From: Marinomonas aquiplantarum
GTDB taxonomy: Bacteria > Pseudomonadota > Gammaproteobacteria > Pseudomonadales > Marinomonadaceae
NCBI RefSeq assembly: GCF_003314975.1
Contig: NZ_QNRF01000003.1
Coordinates: forward strand, 186,001 to 250,000
DNA: 64,000 nucleotides
Direction of reading: 5' to 3'
The translations under genes and the position numbers were made by a program. Below are positions 1-12,298 of this stretch, in pieces. Each line of letters starts with the position of its first letter. Within the stretch, counting starts at the first letter, position 1. The notes under the pieces are model-generated. The model had not been told where the DNA came from, did not search any database, and saw only the letters and a program-made list of their open reading frames with translations.

Positions 1-1874
1 GCAACAAATTCCGCATCACTAATGTCATTTCTCAGCCAAGCCTTGGTTGGCGCTGAGAAAATCGTGCGACCAATGGCAAAGCCTTTACATACTTCTTGAC
101 CTGCTGCCGCATAGAAACCTGCTTTCAATTCCTCTACCGGCGCATCCAAGCCCAGTAACACCACCCCACGACAGTATGGCGCACGCGCTTTGATAATATT
201 ATCTATGTTCTGCCAAGCGATTTTGCTTGGAGAAGGCAGTTTCCACCAGTCTGGGAACACACCAAGATTGTAGAAACGCTCAATAGAACGAGACAAGGTT
301 TCATCGTCTACATCGGAATCCGCTGGCGGAATGATTTCCAACAGAAGTTCATGTCCAGTGGTACAGCAAGCGCGATACAAGTCCATGACTTTTTGTTCTT
401 GCTCACTGCGTAGATTCACCTCGTCATCTGGGTGATAAAACACCAAGCATTTGACGATATGATTGGCAGGCCAGGTTGCAATGGCTTGACCGACATTGTT
501 CCCTAACTCAAAACGCAAAGGGCGACTGCTCGGCATTTCGACCGGACGAGCAATCCAATGGTCCTTACCCGTAATGTCATTCAACACATTTTGTGCAAAA
601 GTGCCATCTGCCAAGATGCCCGTTCCACCCACGGTATCACCTAGCGTCTGCGCACCTTCATAAGCCGCTTGCAAAATCAACTCTTTCGCTTTGCTGATAC
701 GCGAAATAGGTGCACCGGCTTCACGACACATATCAACAAATTGACGTCTATGATCAAAGGCCAAAATACACATATCTTGCCAATCTTTGTCATCCCCTTC
801 ACGTTCGATACGCTGGGTCGTCACACGATGCAAATAATTCAACACTGGATCCAAATCTGGACGTGGAATTTCATCACGATGGATCAGATAATAATCCAGC
901 TCTTCTAAGCTTGGCATGGCAGGCGAACAACCATGACGTGATACAACAATGGCCCCACAGGCATTGGCATAATCACACGCGTTTTCGGTACTTTCTTGAT
1001 TGATCCAACCTCGTAAATAACCACTCAAGAAAGCATCCCCAGCACCCAATACATTAAGCACATCAACGGTCACACCGTAACGAGTAATGCCTTCATCCAA
1101 GGTTTCAGGAATGTCACCTTTGAACACAGAGCATCCCAAAGCACCTCGTTTTACAACTAACTCAGCAGACGACACCTTACGAATACGCTTCAGGCACTCA
1201 ATGGTATCTTCGCAACCACCCGCAATGTGAATCTCTTCTTCCGTCCCCACAATTAAATCGCACAAGGGCAAAATAGACATAATATGTTGCGTCACAGCAT
1301 CGTCAGAAACAAAACGGTTTTCACCTTCACCACGCCCCGTCAAGCCCCAAAGGACAGGACGATAGTCGATGTCGATGATGACTTTGGTGTCATTTTCTCT
1401 AGCGTATTCAATGGCTTTGCGTGCCGTTTTGTCAGTAGACTCAGTAGAAAAATGGGTTCCCGTAATCAATAAAGCTTTTGATGAGGCAATAAACGCCTCA
1501 TCAAAATCCTCTTCTGAAATGGCCATGTCGGCGCAATTTTCACGATAGAAAATAAGCGGGAAAGTATCCTGATCTTTAATGCCCAGCAATACCAAACCAG
1601 TTAAGCGGTCCTGATCCGTCACCGTATGAGACACATCGACCCCGGCACGAGCTAACTCGTTGCGCACGAAGCGCCCCATGTGCTCATCGCCTACACGAGT
1701 CAACATGGCAGACTTTAACCCCATGCGAGCCGTACCAAATGCGATATTGGCTGACGAACCACCCAAATACTTCTTAAAGCTACTGACATCTTCCAACGGT
1801 GATCCGATTTGTTCGGAATACAAATCCACCGCCGCACGACCTAAACAGATGACATCCAGATTCTTATTTTTCAT
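1..1874 (-). CDS. iolC: IolC, 5-dehydro-2-deoxygluconokinase fused to a DUF2090 aldolase-like domain (3' end outside window)
   Basis: I translated this on the minus strand; it stays open for about 624 codons to the window edge, so the C-terminus is missing. The N-terminal ~330 residues are a PfkB/ribokinase-type kinase: a GGSSANIA motif near residue 40 and the anion-hole motif GAGDAF near 285. The remainder matches the DUF2090 domain found fused to IolC in many proteobacteria, for which a 5-dehydro-2-deoxyphosphogluconate aldolase role has been proposed. Kinase plus aldolase would convert 5-dehydro-2-deoxygluconate to DHAP and malonate semialdehyde in myo-inositol catabolism. The start ATG overlaps the stop of the upstream dehydrogenase gene by one base (TAATG), so the two are translationally coupled. 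Confidence 0.9.
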   Translation of the reverse strand, partial: MKNKNLDVICLGRAAVDLYSEQIGSPLEDVSSFKKYLGGSSANIAFGTARMGLKSAMLTRVGDEHMGRFVRNELARAGVDVSHTVTDQDRLTGLVLLGIKDQDTFPLIFYRENCADMAISEEDFDEAFIASSKALLITGTHFSTESTDKTARKAIEYARENDTKVIIDIDYRPVLWGLTGRGEGENRFVSDDAVTQHIMSILPLCDLIVGTEEEIHIAGGCEDTIECLKRIRKVSSAELVVKRGALGCSVFKGDIPETLDEGITRYGVTVDVLNVLGAGDAFLSGYLRGWINQESTENACDYANACGAIVVSRHGCSPAMPSLEELDYYLIHRDEIPRPDLDPVLNYLHRVTTQRIEREGDDKDWQDMCILAFDHRRQFVDMCREAGAPISRISKAKELILQAAYEGAQTLGDTVGGTGILADGTFAQNVLNDITGKDHWIARPVEMPSSRPLRFELGNNVGQAIATWPANHIVKCLVFYHPDDEVNLRSEQEQKVMDLYRACCTTGHELLLEIIPPADSDVDDETLSRSIERFYNLGVFPDWWKLPSPSKIAWQNIDNIIKARAPYCRGVVLLGLDAPVEELKAGFYAAAGQEVCKGFAIGRTIFSAPTKAWLRNDISDAEFV

Positions 1875-3031
1875 TATTGATCCCCATCATATTGTTCAAC
1901 CTTGACCCAAGCATTTCCTTCATATGACTTAAGTACGTCATCGAGTATCACATTCACTTGTGCAGCTGCTCTAAAATCTGGCCACAAAGCTTGACCATGA
2001 ACAATGCCCTCATAGAGGTCACGAATTTCAACTGCTTTCATATCATTGAAGCCCAAACCGTGCCCAGCCGACACACAAAATGCGGCATAGTCCGGATGTT
2101 CAGGCCCAACCAATACTCGTTTAAAGCCCTGTACGTCTGGCTGTTCACCAGACAGGTAAAGTGAAAATTCAGACAAACTTTCCTGATCAAAAACCACACT
2201 ACCTTTCGTGCCAGTGAGTTCAAACGACAAACCATTTTTCCTACCCCAAGCCACACGAGAGGTTTCCAGCGTGCCTTGTGCACCGTTGGAAAACCGCACC
2301 ATCATGTGTGCTTGGTCATCATTTTCAACCTGACCTTTTGCCATACTATTCGTGGCTGACGCTTCTAAAGGGCGTTGCTGATGTACAATTTTTAAATCCG
2401 CGCACAAGGCACTAATGGGTCCAACCAAATGCAACGCCAATTGCACCAGATGCGAGCCCAAATCGTTCAATGATCCAGTTCCAGCAAACTCTTTCTGGAG
2501 TCGCCAGCTAAATGGCACAGCAGCATCGGCCAAGTAGTCTTCATTAAACACGCCACGAAAATGCACTATGTCGCCCAACTCACCACGCTCGATAAGCTGC
2601 TTAATAAATTGCACTGTAGGATTTTTGATGTAATTAAAGCCAACCAATGTTTTCACACCTGCGGCCTCAGCCGCTTCGGTCATAAGTTTGGCATCTGCGG
2701 CGCTCAACGCCAGTGGCTTTTCACTGTATACATGCTTACCTGACGCAATGGCTGCTAAAGCAATGTCTTTATGAAGAAAATTCGGTGCGCAAATATCAAC
2801 CACATCAATCTGCGGATCGGCGACTAACTCTTTCCAGTCCCCAGTGGAGCGGTGAAAGCCAAGCTCTGCGGCTTTTTGCTTGGCCAGCTCAGGTGTTGCA
2901 TCCGCTAACATGTCACATATCAGGGATTGATTGGATATTTCAAATGCCGCCATCGCGTTACGATAGGCAATCGCATGGGCCTTACCCATGTAACCTGATC
3001 CAACCATTCCCACTCTAAGTTGCTTAGACAT
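1874..3031 (-). CDS. Gfo/Idh/MocA-family oxidoreductase, inositol-dehydrogenase-like
   Basis: 385 residues. The N-terminus carries a Rossmann fold (VGMVGSGYMGKAHA, residues 7-20), followed by the EKPLAL motif typical of this family (about residues 104-109), whose Lys takes part in catalysis. The C-terminal two thirds is the usual alpha/beta substrate domain. Its position directly upstream of iolC with a TAATG stop/start overlap, and divergent from an RpiR regulator, points to oxidation of an inositol or a related cyclitol or sugar. The exact substrate (myo-, scyllo- or D-chiro-inositol) cannot be read from the sequence. It is longer than typical IolG (about 330-340 residues), so an iolG symbol is withheld. 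Confidence 0.85.
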   Translation of the reverse strand: MSKQLRVGMVGSGYMGKAHAIAYRNAMAAFEISNQSLICDMLADATPELAKQKAAELGFHRSTGDWKELVADPQIDVVDICAPNFLHKDIALAAIASGKHVYSEKPLALSAADAKLMTEAAEAAGVKTLVGFNYIKNPTVQFIKQLIERGELGDIVHFRGVFNEDYLADAAVPFSWRLQKEFAGTGSLNDLGSHLVQLALHLVGPISALCADLKIVHQQRPLEASATNSMAKGQVENDDQAHMMVRFSNGAQGTLETSRVAWGRKNGLSFELTGTKGSVVFDQESLSEFSLYLSGEQPDVQGFKRVLVGPEHPDYAAFCVSAGHGLGFNDMKAVEIRDLYEGIVHGQALWPDFRAAAQVNVILDDVLKSYEGNAWVKVEQYDGDQ

Positions 3032-3482
3032 CCACTTTAACCTCTAAACAAAACCCGAATTAAACCGGGTCCTATGTTTCATCTGTTTCTTGTTCAGCGG
3101 TGGAATACTTACCTGCGCCGAAACAAAGTTTGTTTTTATATTTATCGTTTATTTCAACAACAGAACAATAATAGAATATTTGTTTCAAAAATTTCAAGAA
3201 ATAAAAAAAATATTTTGCTTTTTTTAACAACTTTCTTATCTGAAATCAAAAAATGAAAAAATAATTCTTTATAAACAATTAGGTAGGACTTAACTCTTAA
3301 AGAAAACAACACTTCCATTTAATTTGCATTATTGAAACATAGGTTCTAAAATTTGCGTTTGGGGAATCTGCTATTTAATGCAAAGCCTTATTTAAAGAGG
3401 AAGTCATCTAATAGTAGCTCCAGCTGGAATGCCCATAATCAGCATCTCCATAAAAACTCTAATAATGATAAGGAGAGCTACT
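3032..3482. promoter_or_regulatory. AT-rich divergent intergenic region between inositol genes and RpiR regulator
   Basis: About 450 bases with no credible gene. It is strongly AT-rich between 3120 and 3260. It contains ATTTC-AA-GAAAT at 3191-3202, a small inverted repeat preceded by TTTCAAAA, which could be an operator for the neighbouring RpiR-type protein. That assignment is inference from position and symmetry only. Both divergent promoters must lie here. Confidence 0.4.
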
Positions 3483-4349
3483 TTGGCCGCACCTTCTAGC
3501 CTTGAGCAATTACAACAAGCCATCAGTCGAAACTACGACAATTTATCGAAACGTTTACAACAGGTAGCACGCTTTTTACTAGAACATCCCAATACGGTTG
3601 CCCTAGAAACCGTTGCTAGTCTCGCACAACAATGTGGTGTGCCGCCTTCTACTCTAGTTCGCTTTGCAGCGGCGTTTGAATACAATGGTTTCAGTGAAAT
3701 GCAAAACCTGTTTCGCCAATCCTTGGTGGAACAAACCTCGACCGCCAGTTACAGCGAACGGGTAAAAATGAACAAAAATACGGCTGGCAATAACATCAAC
3801 GCCAGCGATGTACTGAATGAATTTAGTAGTAGTAATGCCTTTTCGATGAGTCACATGGCTCATCAGTTCTCACCTGATGCGTTAAATGCGGCTGTGGATC
3901 TATTGGAACAGGCACAAAACATCTACCTTATTGGCTTGCGTCGGGCATTTCCCATTTCCAGTTATTTTGCCTACAGCTTACGCCACCTGAATAAAACCAC
4001 ACACTTGATCGATGGCGGTGGTGGCATGTTAGTCGAACAAGCCAGCAACATACGAAAAGATGATGTGATCATCGCGACCACTTTTAGCCCTTATGCCCAA
4101 GAAACCGTCACAGTGAGTGAATACGCCTATGCAGCGGGGGCCAAGGTCATCGCCATTACCGACAGTAAAATTAGTCCATTAGCCGGTATGTCTGATGTGT
4201 GTTTTGATATCAAAGAAGCTGAAGTCATGGGCTTTCGCTCCCTAACCTCTTCTATGACACTGGCTCAAACCTTATTGGTATCACTGGCGTATCGATTAAA
4301 TGCAGACGGTCAGATTGGCGATACTAAGCAGATACAGTGGAAACATTAG
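3483..4349 (+). CDS. RpiR-family transcriptional regulator, probable inositol repressor
   Basis: N-terminal RpiR helix-turn-helix (roughly residues 5-80, including LASLAQQCGVPPSTLVRF-like spacing) and C-terminal SIS phosphosugar-binding domain (roughly 125-260). I place the start at TTG 3483, giving 288 residues, because AGGAG at 3471-3475 sits seven bases upstream. The upstream ATGs at 3429 and 3465 lack a ribosome binding site. Divergent orientation from the inositol dehydrogenase/iolC pair suggests it works like rhizobial IolR, sensing a phosphorylated inositol intermediate. Local regulation is inferred, not shown. Confidence 0.85.
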   Translation: MAAPSSLEQLQQAISRNYDNLSKRLQQVARFLLEHPNTVALETVASLAQQCGVPPSTLVRFAAAFEYNGFSEMQNLFRQSLVEQTSTASYSERVKMNKNTAGNNINASDVLNEFSSSNAFSMSHMAHQFSPDALNAAVDLLEQAQNIYLIGLRRAFPISSYFAYSLRHLNKTTHLIDGGGGMLVEQASNIRKDDVIIATTFSPYAQETVTVSEYAYAAGAKVIAITDSKISPLAGMSDVCFDIKEAEVMGFRSLTSSMTLAQTLLVSLAYRLNADGQIGDTKQIQWKH

Positions 4350-4366
4350 CTGTAAGCTGATTCATT

Positions 4367-4846
4367 TCAAAAAGATGAAGAAAGTCGGTTGTTCGACTTA
4401 GGCTTGTCTCGCTGTAGTACCCAAAACAAATAACTCACAACGATGAGATTAAAGAGCAAAATCATCCAATTGCTGAGTTTTGCTACGTCTTGATAAATCG
4501 CATAGAGCTCAAACGGGATATACAAGCAACCACTGACAAAGGCAAACCACTCCGTCCAACGTAAGTGAAACCAAAGTCCATACGCCATGACAAAACGAAA
4601 GCTGGCGTACAACAGAGCCAAGCCAGTAAACATAGGAAAACGACCTTGTGAGACTTTATCAGCAAGCATCAATAGCCATTGGGCGTAATGGCTTTGCTCA
4701 GATATGGCCAAGGCTCGCATTCTCTCCAGCGTCATCGCATGCAAATCTTGTCCTGATAAAAAGTACACCAATAAAACAAGCATCAAGGCAATCACTCCTT
4801 TGACGCCTTCCATCAAGGCTAATGCATGCAAACCTTCAAACTTCAT
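4367..4846 (-). CDS. DUF2127 family membrane protein
   Basis: 159 residues from the ATG at 4846, with four predicted hydrophobic segments (around residues 10-30, 70-90, 95-115 and 125-150). The N-terminus (MKFEGLHALALMEGVKG) is the usual beginning of DUF2127 proteins, and AGAGG lies upstream. A longer reading frame begins at 4933, but its first codons lie in the T-tract of the upstream gene's terminator, so I reject it. The function of the family is unknown. The gene ends 17 bases from the convergent RpiR gene. Confidence 0.7.
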   Translation of the reverse strand: MKFEGLHALALMEGVKGVIALMLVLLVYFLSGQDLHAMTLERMRALAISEQSHYAQWLLMLADKVSQGRFPMFTGLALLYASFRFVMAYGLWFHLRWTEWFAFVSGCLYIPFELYAIYQDVAKLSNWMILLFNLIVVSYLFWVLQRDKPKSNNRLSSSF

Positions 4847-4930
4847 TTGTGCCTCTGACCCTAAAAATGACAGACTAACCAGAGAAGATGACAAAAGCAT
4901 GATGAGACAAGCAGATTGGGGACACATACA

Positions 4931-4963
4931 CAAAAAAAGCCAAACAGAATATTCTGTTTGGCT
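4931..4963 (-). terminator. Rho-independent terminator of the 4997-6886 chemoreceptor gene
   Basis: Perfect 13-bp inverted repeat AGCCAAACAGAAT / ATTCTGTTTGGCT at 4938-4963, followed on the minus strand by seven Ts. It lies 34 bases past the chemoreceptor stop codon. Confidence 0.85.
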
Positions 4964-4996
4964 TTGCTGTGTAGAACGTTAGAAAAACTTAGAACA

Positions 4997-6886
4997 TTAA
5001 ACCTTAAACTTGTCTAACGACTTAGCTTGTTCTGATGTGATGCCAACCATGGTTTCACATAATTGAGATTGATCACCCACAGCCTCAGAAATCGTTTGAC
5101 TGATGTCGCGGATATTCGTGGTGTTGCGATTAATTTCATTTGAGGTCGCACTTTGCTGCTCTGCGGCGGCGGCAATCTGCACCGTCATATCATTAATCTC
5201 ATTAATACTGCTGCGTATAACCTCTAATGAAGCTTTCGCTTTGCTTGAAACTTCTTGAGTAACCGTAGCGTCTTCACGGTTTTCCAAAATAACTTTTTCC
5301 GCCACACGTACGCCATTTTGCAGCTGTTGAATCATGGTTTGAATCTGCTCGGTAGATTCTTGCGTTTTCGAGGCCAAGGTTCTGACTTCATCCGCAACCA
5401 CCGCGAAACCTCGACCCTGCTCGCCTGCTCGCGCCGCCTCAATCGCCGCATTCAGCGCCAATAAATTCGTTTGATCCGCAATGTCTGTAATAACCGTCAA
5501 GATAGACTCAATGTTATTACTGTACCCCACCAGTTCATTAATGGTCTCGACCACTTCTCCCATACGCTCGGTCAAACGAGCAATGGAGGCCGTTGTCTGT
5601 TCTACCACTTGTTGACCATCTTTAGCGGCGACATCCGCTTGATTAGCGCGTCCAGCTGCGGTTTGCGCATTATCAGCAACATCATGCGCGGTAGCCGACA
5701 TTTGATGCATGGCCGTAGCCAACTGGTCTAGCTCACTTAACTGGGTGTAAAGAGCATTGGCAGACTGATTTGCTGACGCCGCGGTTTTATCGGTATTCTC
5801 ACGCACTTTTAGAGAGCGTCCCTTGACCTCTGTAATCAAGGTCTGCAAATGCGCTACAAACTTATTAAATTCGTCCGACACTACACCAAATTCATCATTG
5901 CGATTCACTTCCAAGCGTTTCGTTAGATCACCATTTCCATCGTTGATCTCTTGCAAAGAACTTTGTAAAGCTCGCAATGGTTGCAATAGCTTAGTAATGA
6001 CCAAATATAAAACGACCGACACAAGCAATACGGCAATTAAAGTACTAAAGAATGCGATCCAGCCGAATGAACGAACATCAGCAAACAATTTATTTTCGTC
6101 TAACACCACACCAACATACCAATCCGCTCCGTATAAATCTTCTAACGGGCTGAATGTCACATAGACATCTGTTCCATCGGCGAGTTTTTTCGGCGTCAAT
6201 TCGGTCGCCATTTTCGGCATACTGCCCTGCAATAAGTCTGATACAGACTGACCATTCAATTCGGTATTTGGATGACTAATGATCTTGCCATCTTTACTGA
6301 TCAAAAAGGCATAACCCGTTTGATTAAAGTTCAAAGAGTTCACCGCATCAGAGACCACTTTTAAACTTAAGTCTCCACCAAATGCGCCTTTAAACTGTCC
6401 GTTATCAGTGAAATTAGCAACAACAGAAATCAGAATGTCGCCGGTTGTCGCATCCTCATAAGGCGCGGTTAACACAGCTCGATCATGAGGTTTTGCCGTC
6501 GCGTACCAAGGACGTTTACGAGCATCCCAATCCGAGGGTGGAATCCAAGAAGGGTCATTGCTTATCGCCTTGCCATTTTCCGACTCTAAACCACCGAAAA
6601 GCAATATGAACTCATTTTTATAGAGGGGTAAATTAAAGGTATCCTGAATTTGTTGCTTACTGAAATTGCCATCAATATTTTGTGCCGCTAGATCTATCAC
6701 TGCCAATTTGGCGTTTAGCCAGTTGTTAATTTGCAATGCCAGCGCTTTACTGCTTTCTTGCGTGCTCACTTCTGTTTTTTCATACAAAGCAGATTTTAAA
6801 CTTTGGTACTGAACAAAAGAATAAAGAGAAAAGGCGAACACAACGACTAATGAAGCCGCCATTACAACCTTGTGAGATACTTTCAT
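4997..6886 (-). CDS. Methyl-accepting chemotaxis protein with dCache sensor domain
   Basis: 629 residues. TM1 is near residues 8-25, a periplasmic dCache_1-type domain at about 35-270, TM2 near 275-298, then a HAMP domain and a cytoplasmic signalling hairpin with the conserved core ([20 protein letters not shown]). There is no C-terminal methyltransferase-tethering pentapeptide. In the distal Cache pocket, R125, W127, Y128, Y143 and D172 match the spacing of the published amino-acid-binding motif (Tyr, Arg, Trp, Tyr, Tyr, Asp), but the first Tyr is W120. An amino acid or related amine is therefore a likely ligand. The gene is monocistronic, with its own terminator. Confidence 0.92.
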   Translation of the reverse strand: MKVSHKVVMAASLVVVFAFSLYSFVQYQSLKSALYEKTEVSTQESSKALALQINNWLNAKLAVIDLAAQNIDGNFSKQQIQDTFNLPLYKNEFILLFGGLESENGKAISNDPSWIPPSDWDARKRPWYATAKPHDRAVLTAPYEDATTGDILISVVANFTDNGQFKGAFGGDLSLKVVSDAVNSLNFNQTGYAFLISKDGKIISHPNTELNGQSVSDLLQGSMPKMATELTPKKLADGTDVYVTFSPLEDLYGADWYVGVVLDENKLFADVRSFGWIAFFSTLIAVLLVSVVLYLVITKLLQPLRALQSSLQEINDGNGDLTKRLEVNRNDEFGVVSDEFNKFVAHLQTLITEVKGRSLKVRENTDKTAASANQSANALYTQLSELDQLATAMHQMSATAHDVADNAQTAAGRANQADVAAKDGQQVVEQTTASIARLTERMGEVVETINELVGYSNNIESILTVITDIADQTNLLALNAAIEAARAGEQGRGFAVVADEVRTLASKTQESTEQIQTMIQQLQNGVRVAEKVILENREDATVTQEVSSKAKASLEVIRSSINEINDMTVQIAAAAEQQSATSNEINRNTTNIRDISQTISEAVGDQSQLCETMVGITSEQAKSLDKFKV

Positions 6887-7071
6887 ATTTTAACCCTGCG
6901 CATTGAAACCATGAGAAAGAAGCAATAAAAACGCGATTATTACTGTTCTTTAGATTAAACAGGATAGATTTTGACAAATTATTACAAAATCAAAATATCA
7001 GCATCATAAGAAGAAATGAGCAGATGAACGCGCACGCGGTTTCATCTGCTTGTTCTAACTAATTAAAAGGA

Positions 7072-8037
7072 TCAATTCTCGATCACTAGGACTTTCCAAG
7101 CCAACATAGACTTGTCCGACATGGCTTTGGTCGACATCAAAAAGCCCTGATAGCCTTGTGATGGAAACACCGTATCGGTGGCATTGGTGGTATCGGGTGC
7201 ACCGTGTCCAGAATAAACCGCTTCATTCACCATGATGTCGTGAACTAGTGCGTCATCAAAACCAACTTGGGTGGTTAACATGCTGTTTGATGTCGTAATA
7301 GTAAGGTGAATATGAACCGCTCGGCTTACATACCAACCAGGGAAACAGGTCTCAAAATATACCAAACCATTTTGGTCTGTGATCTGTACACCTCGGAACC
7401 AATCGCTAGCTTGATAGGTTTCATCGCCATTGGTACAAAAATCCACCATTTGCATATCACTGCCACTGTACACACCTAACGGATCACAATGCCAAATATC
7501 CACTTTTGCCCCCACCACAGGCTGACAATCGTCATCTATCACTTTGAACCATAAACGTACCGGTAAGCCATCACGTCCTGCCGAAATATCTTTACGAAAA
7601 CGTGTACGTGAATAACATGGCCCCTCTGTGGTTGGCTCACTGACTATACATGCATTTTCTAAATTGGCTTGTCTCAGTGGATTAAAGTACATCAGGTTTT
7701 GATCCATTGCCTGTGTGCCGCCGGTCAGCCATTTGGCATTCGCCGCTGCTTTGCCTGCCACTAATTCTCGTGATGGTGGCGTGCCTGGCATACCATCCGG
7801 TGGAGGCATACCTTCAACGCCATTTGGTGGTGGCATATTGGCTTCTCCCATGGGAGGCCTTCTGCTTTGCCCCATGGATGGGTGTGAAGCAGAAGTAGAT
7901 GCGCTTTCCTTCGTCGTAGCAGAAGAACAGCCTAGTAAATTCACAAAAGGTAAAGCCACGAGACTCGAAGAGGCTAATTGAATCAGTCGTCTTCGGCTGG
8001 TTTGCAATTTGACTAAGTTTTGTTTCATCACTGTCAT
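7072..8037 (-). CDS. Exported intradiol ring-cleavage dioxygenase-like protein (Tat/lipoprotein signal)
   Basis: 321 residues. The N-terminus has a twin-arginine stretch (SRRRLIQ, residues 14-20), a hydrophobic segment and a lipobox ending at C37 (LLGC). Residues 45-90 form a Pro/Met/Gly-rich linker with repeated MPPP/GMPP units. The C-terminal ~200 residues match intradiol dioxygenases (protocatechuate 3,4-dioxygenase beta type), and the four iron ligands can be placed as Y190, Y236, H242 and H244. This predicts a Fe(III) dioxygenase anchored outside the cytoplasm; the substrate is unknown. GGAGG precedes the start. The neighbour is katG, but the katG terminator lies between them, so they are probably separate transcripts. 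Confidence 0.85.
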   Translation of the reverse strand: MTVMKQNLVKLQTSRRRLIQLASSSLVALPFVNLLGCSSATTKESASTSASHPSMGQSRRPPMGEANMPPPNGVEGMPPPDGMPGTPPSRELVAGKAAANAKWLTGGTQAMDQNLMYFNPLRQANLENACIVSEPTTEGPCYSRTRFRKDISAGRDGLPVRLWFKVIDDDCQPVVGAKVDIWHCDPLGVYSGSDMQMVDFCTNGDETYQASDWFRGVQITDQNGLVYFETCFPGWYVSRAVHIHLTITTSNSMLTTQVGFDDALVHDIMVNEAVYSGHGAPDTTNATDTVFPSQGYQGFLMSTKAMSDKSMLAWKVLVIEN

Positions 8038-8133
8038 TCTCCTCCATTAAAAGCCGTAAGATACTGTGCCAAGGTATCGGAATAAACCGACTATACATTG
8101 CTTTACCTTCTTGACACTTTCACCACCAACAAT

Positions 8134-8169
8134 AAAAAGCCCCACTACTTTTCAGTAGCGGGGCTTTGC
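8134..8169 (-). terminator. Rho-independent terminator of katG
   Basis: Inverted repeat AAAGCCCCACTACT (8136-8149) / AGTAGCGGGGCTTT (8154-8167) with one mismatch. On the minus strand it ends in a T-run. It lies about 60 bases downstream of katG. Confidence 0.8.
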
Positions 8170-8228
8170 GTGGTAACACTAGGAAGTGGGAATCAATCTA
8201 TTAGAATCATTCACCTTTCCCCTAGGAG

Positions 8229-10830
<2,602 letters not shown>

Positions 10831-12090
10831 ATGAACCAGTCTGATTATCCGTTATCGGAAGTTCCACAAAGTGCGCGTCGAGGCTTATTGCCGATGGCGT
10901 TTGTGTTGTTGGGTTTTACCTTTTTCACCGCCACCATGTGGGCTGGAGGAACATTAGGTAAGGCCTTTTCTTTTTCTGAACTATTGTGGGTGATATTACT
11001 AGGCAATTTCTTGCTTGGAGCTTACGCTTCTGCGCTTGCTTATATCGCCTTTAAAAGTGGTTTAAACAGTGTATTAATGGGACGTTATTGTTTTGGTGAA
11101 GTCGGCAGTAAACTGTCTGATTTTGTATTGGGTTTCACCCAGATTGGTTGGTATGCGTGGGGCACTGCAACATTAGCGATTGTGCTGGTAAAAGTAACCG
11201 GCATCACCGAAAGTTGGCAAACGCCTTTGATGATTTTGTTTGGCATGGCCTTCTGCATTACCGCCATGATAGGTTTCAAAGGCATGGATATCTTGTCACG
11301 ATTTGCTGTGCCGCTGATGCTGATCTTTATTTTAATCAGTCTTTATACCGGCTTAGTGGATGTGGGCGGTATGGCTGGCTTGCTCAACATTGAAACCACC
11401 GAGAGCCTCAGTTTCACCGCGGCGGTGACCATAATGATTGGTACTTTCATCAGTGGTGGTACGCAAGCCACTAATTGGAGTCGTTTTGCCAGCAGTGGCA
11501 AAGTGGCCATTATCGCCACCATGGCGGCTTTTTTCATTGGTAATGGGCTTATGGTGCTTACTGGCGCATTGGGAACCCTTATCTATCAACAAGCCGACAT
11601 TGTGGATGTTATGTTAGCGCAAGGCTTTTTGGTACTGGCGATACTCATGTTGTTTATGAACATCTGGACCACACAAGACAACACCATTTACAACTTTGCC
11701 GTGGCAGGTTGTAACCTAGTGCGAACAGATAAACGCCGCACAGTTACTTTAGTGGGGGCCGCCATTGGTACTTTGCTTGCTGTTTTTGGTATGTACAATT
11801 TCTTAATTCCTTTCTTGGTTTTACTTGGTACCTTTATTCCTCCCATTGGTGGCATTATCATGGCGGACTTCTGGATTCGTCATAAGGGTCAATACCCAAG
11901 CCTTGAAACCAGCCAATTACCCGCTTTCCATTGGCCGGGCTTGGTGGCTTATGTTATCGCCTCGGCGGCGGCCTATACCTCACCAATATTACCCCCCATT
12001 GTGGGTGTGATCAGTGCCATTCTGGTTTATGCTGTACTCACTCTGATTACACAAAATCAACCTAAGACAGCAGTTAAGGAAGGTCCTTAA
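10831..12090 (+). CDS. codB: Cytosine permease CodB (NCS1 family)
   Basis: 419 residues with about 12 hydrophobic segments, matching the cytosine permease branch of the NCS1 nucleobase:cation symporters along its whole length. It should import cytosine across the inner membrane. A strong ribosome binding site (AAAGGAG) precedes the ATG. The cytosine deaminase gene follows on the same strand, but a terminator-like hairpin lies between them, so coupling may be only partial. Confidence 0.9.
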   Translation: MNQSDYPLSEVPQSARRGLLPMAFVLLGFTFFTATMWAGGTLGKAFSFSELLWVILLGNFLLGAYASALAYIAFKSGLNSVLMGRYCFGEVGSKLSDFVLGFTQIGWYAWGTATLAIVLVKVTGITESWQTPLMILFGMAFCITAMIGFKGMDILSRFAVPLMLIFILISLYTGLVDVGGMAGLLNIETTESLSFTAAVTIMIGTFISGGTQATNWSRFASSGKVAIIATMAAFFIGNGLMVLTGALGTLIYQQADIVDVMLAQGFLVLAILMLFMNIWTTQDNTIYNFAVAGCNLVRTDKRRTVTLVGAAIGTLLAVFGMYNFLIPFLVLLGTFIPPIGGIIMADFWIRHKGQYPSLETSQLPAFHWPGLVAYVIASAAAYTSPILPPIVGVISAILVYAVLTLITQNQPKTAVKEGP

Positions 12091-12132
12091 GCATTCGTGA
12101 GCAAACCTGGCGTCGCTGCTCTCAATTTACAA

Positions 12133-12164
12133 GAGACCAACACAAAGAGTGTTGGTCTCATTTT
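12133..12164 (+). terminator. Hairpin terminator between codB and codA
   Basis: Perfect 11-bp stem GAGACCAACAC (12133-12143) / GTGTTGGTCTC (12149-12159) with a 5-base loop, followed by ATTTTC. The T-tract is short, so read-through into codA is possible. Confidence 0.6.
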
Positions 12165-12298
12165 CAAAAAGCGAATTCATCTAACTTTGGATGACAGAAA
12201 ACTGATTTTTATGACACACATGACTAACTTCTATACCAACGAACGGTTTGCTAAATAATGCTCAGCTCCGTTTTGTAAACCAAGGATTAAAGACACTT

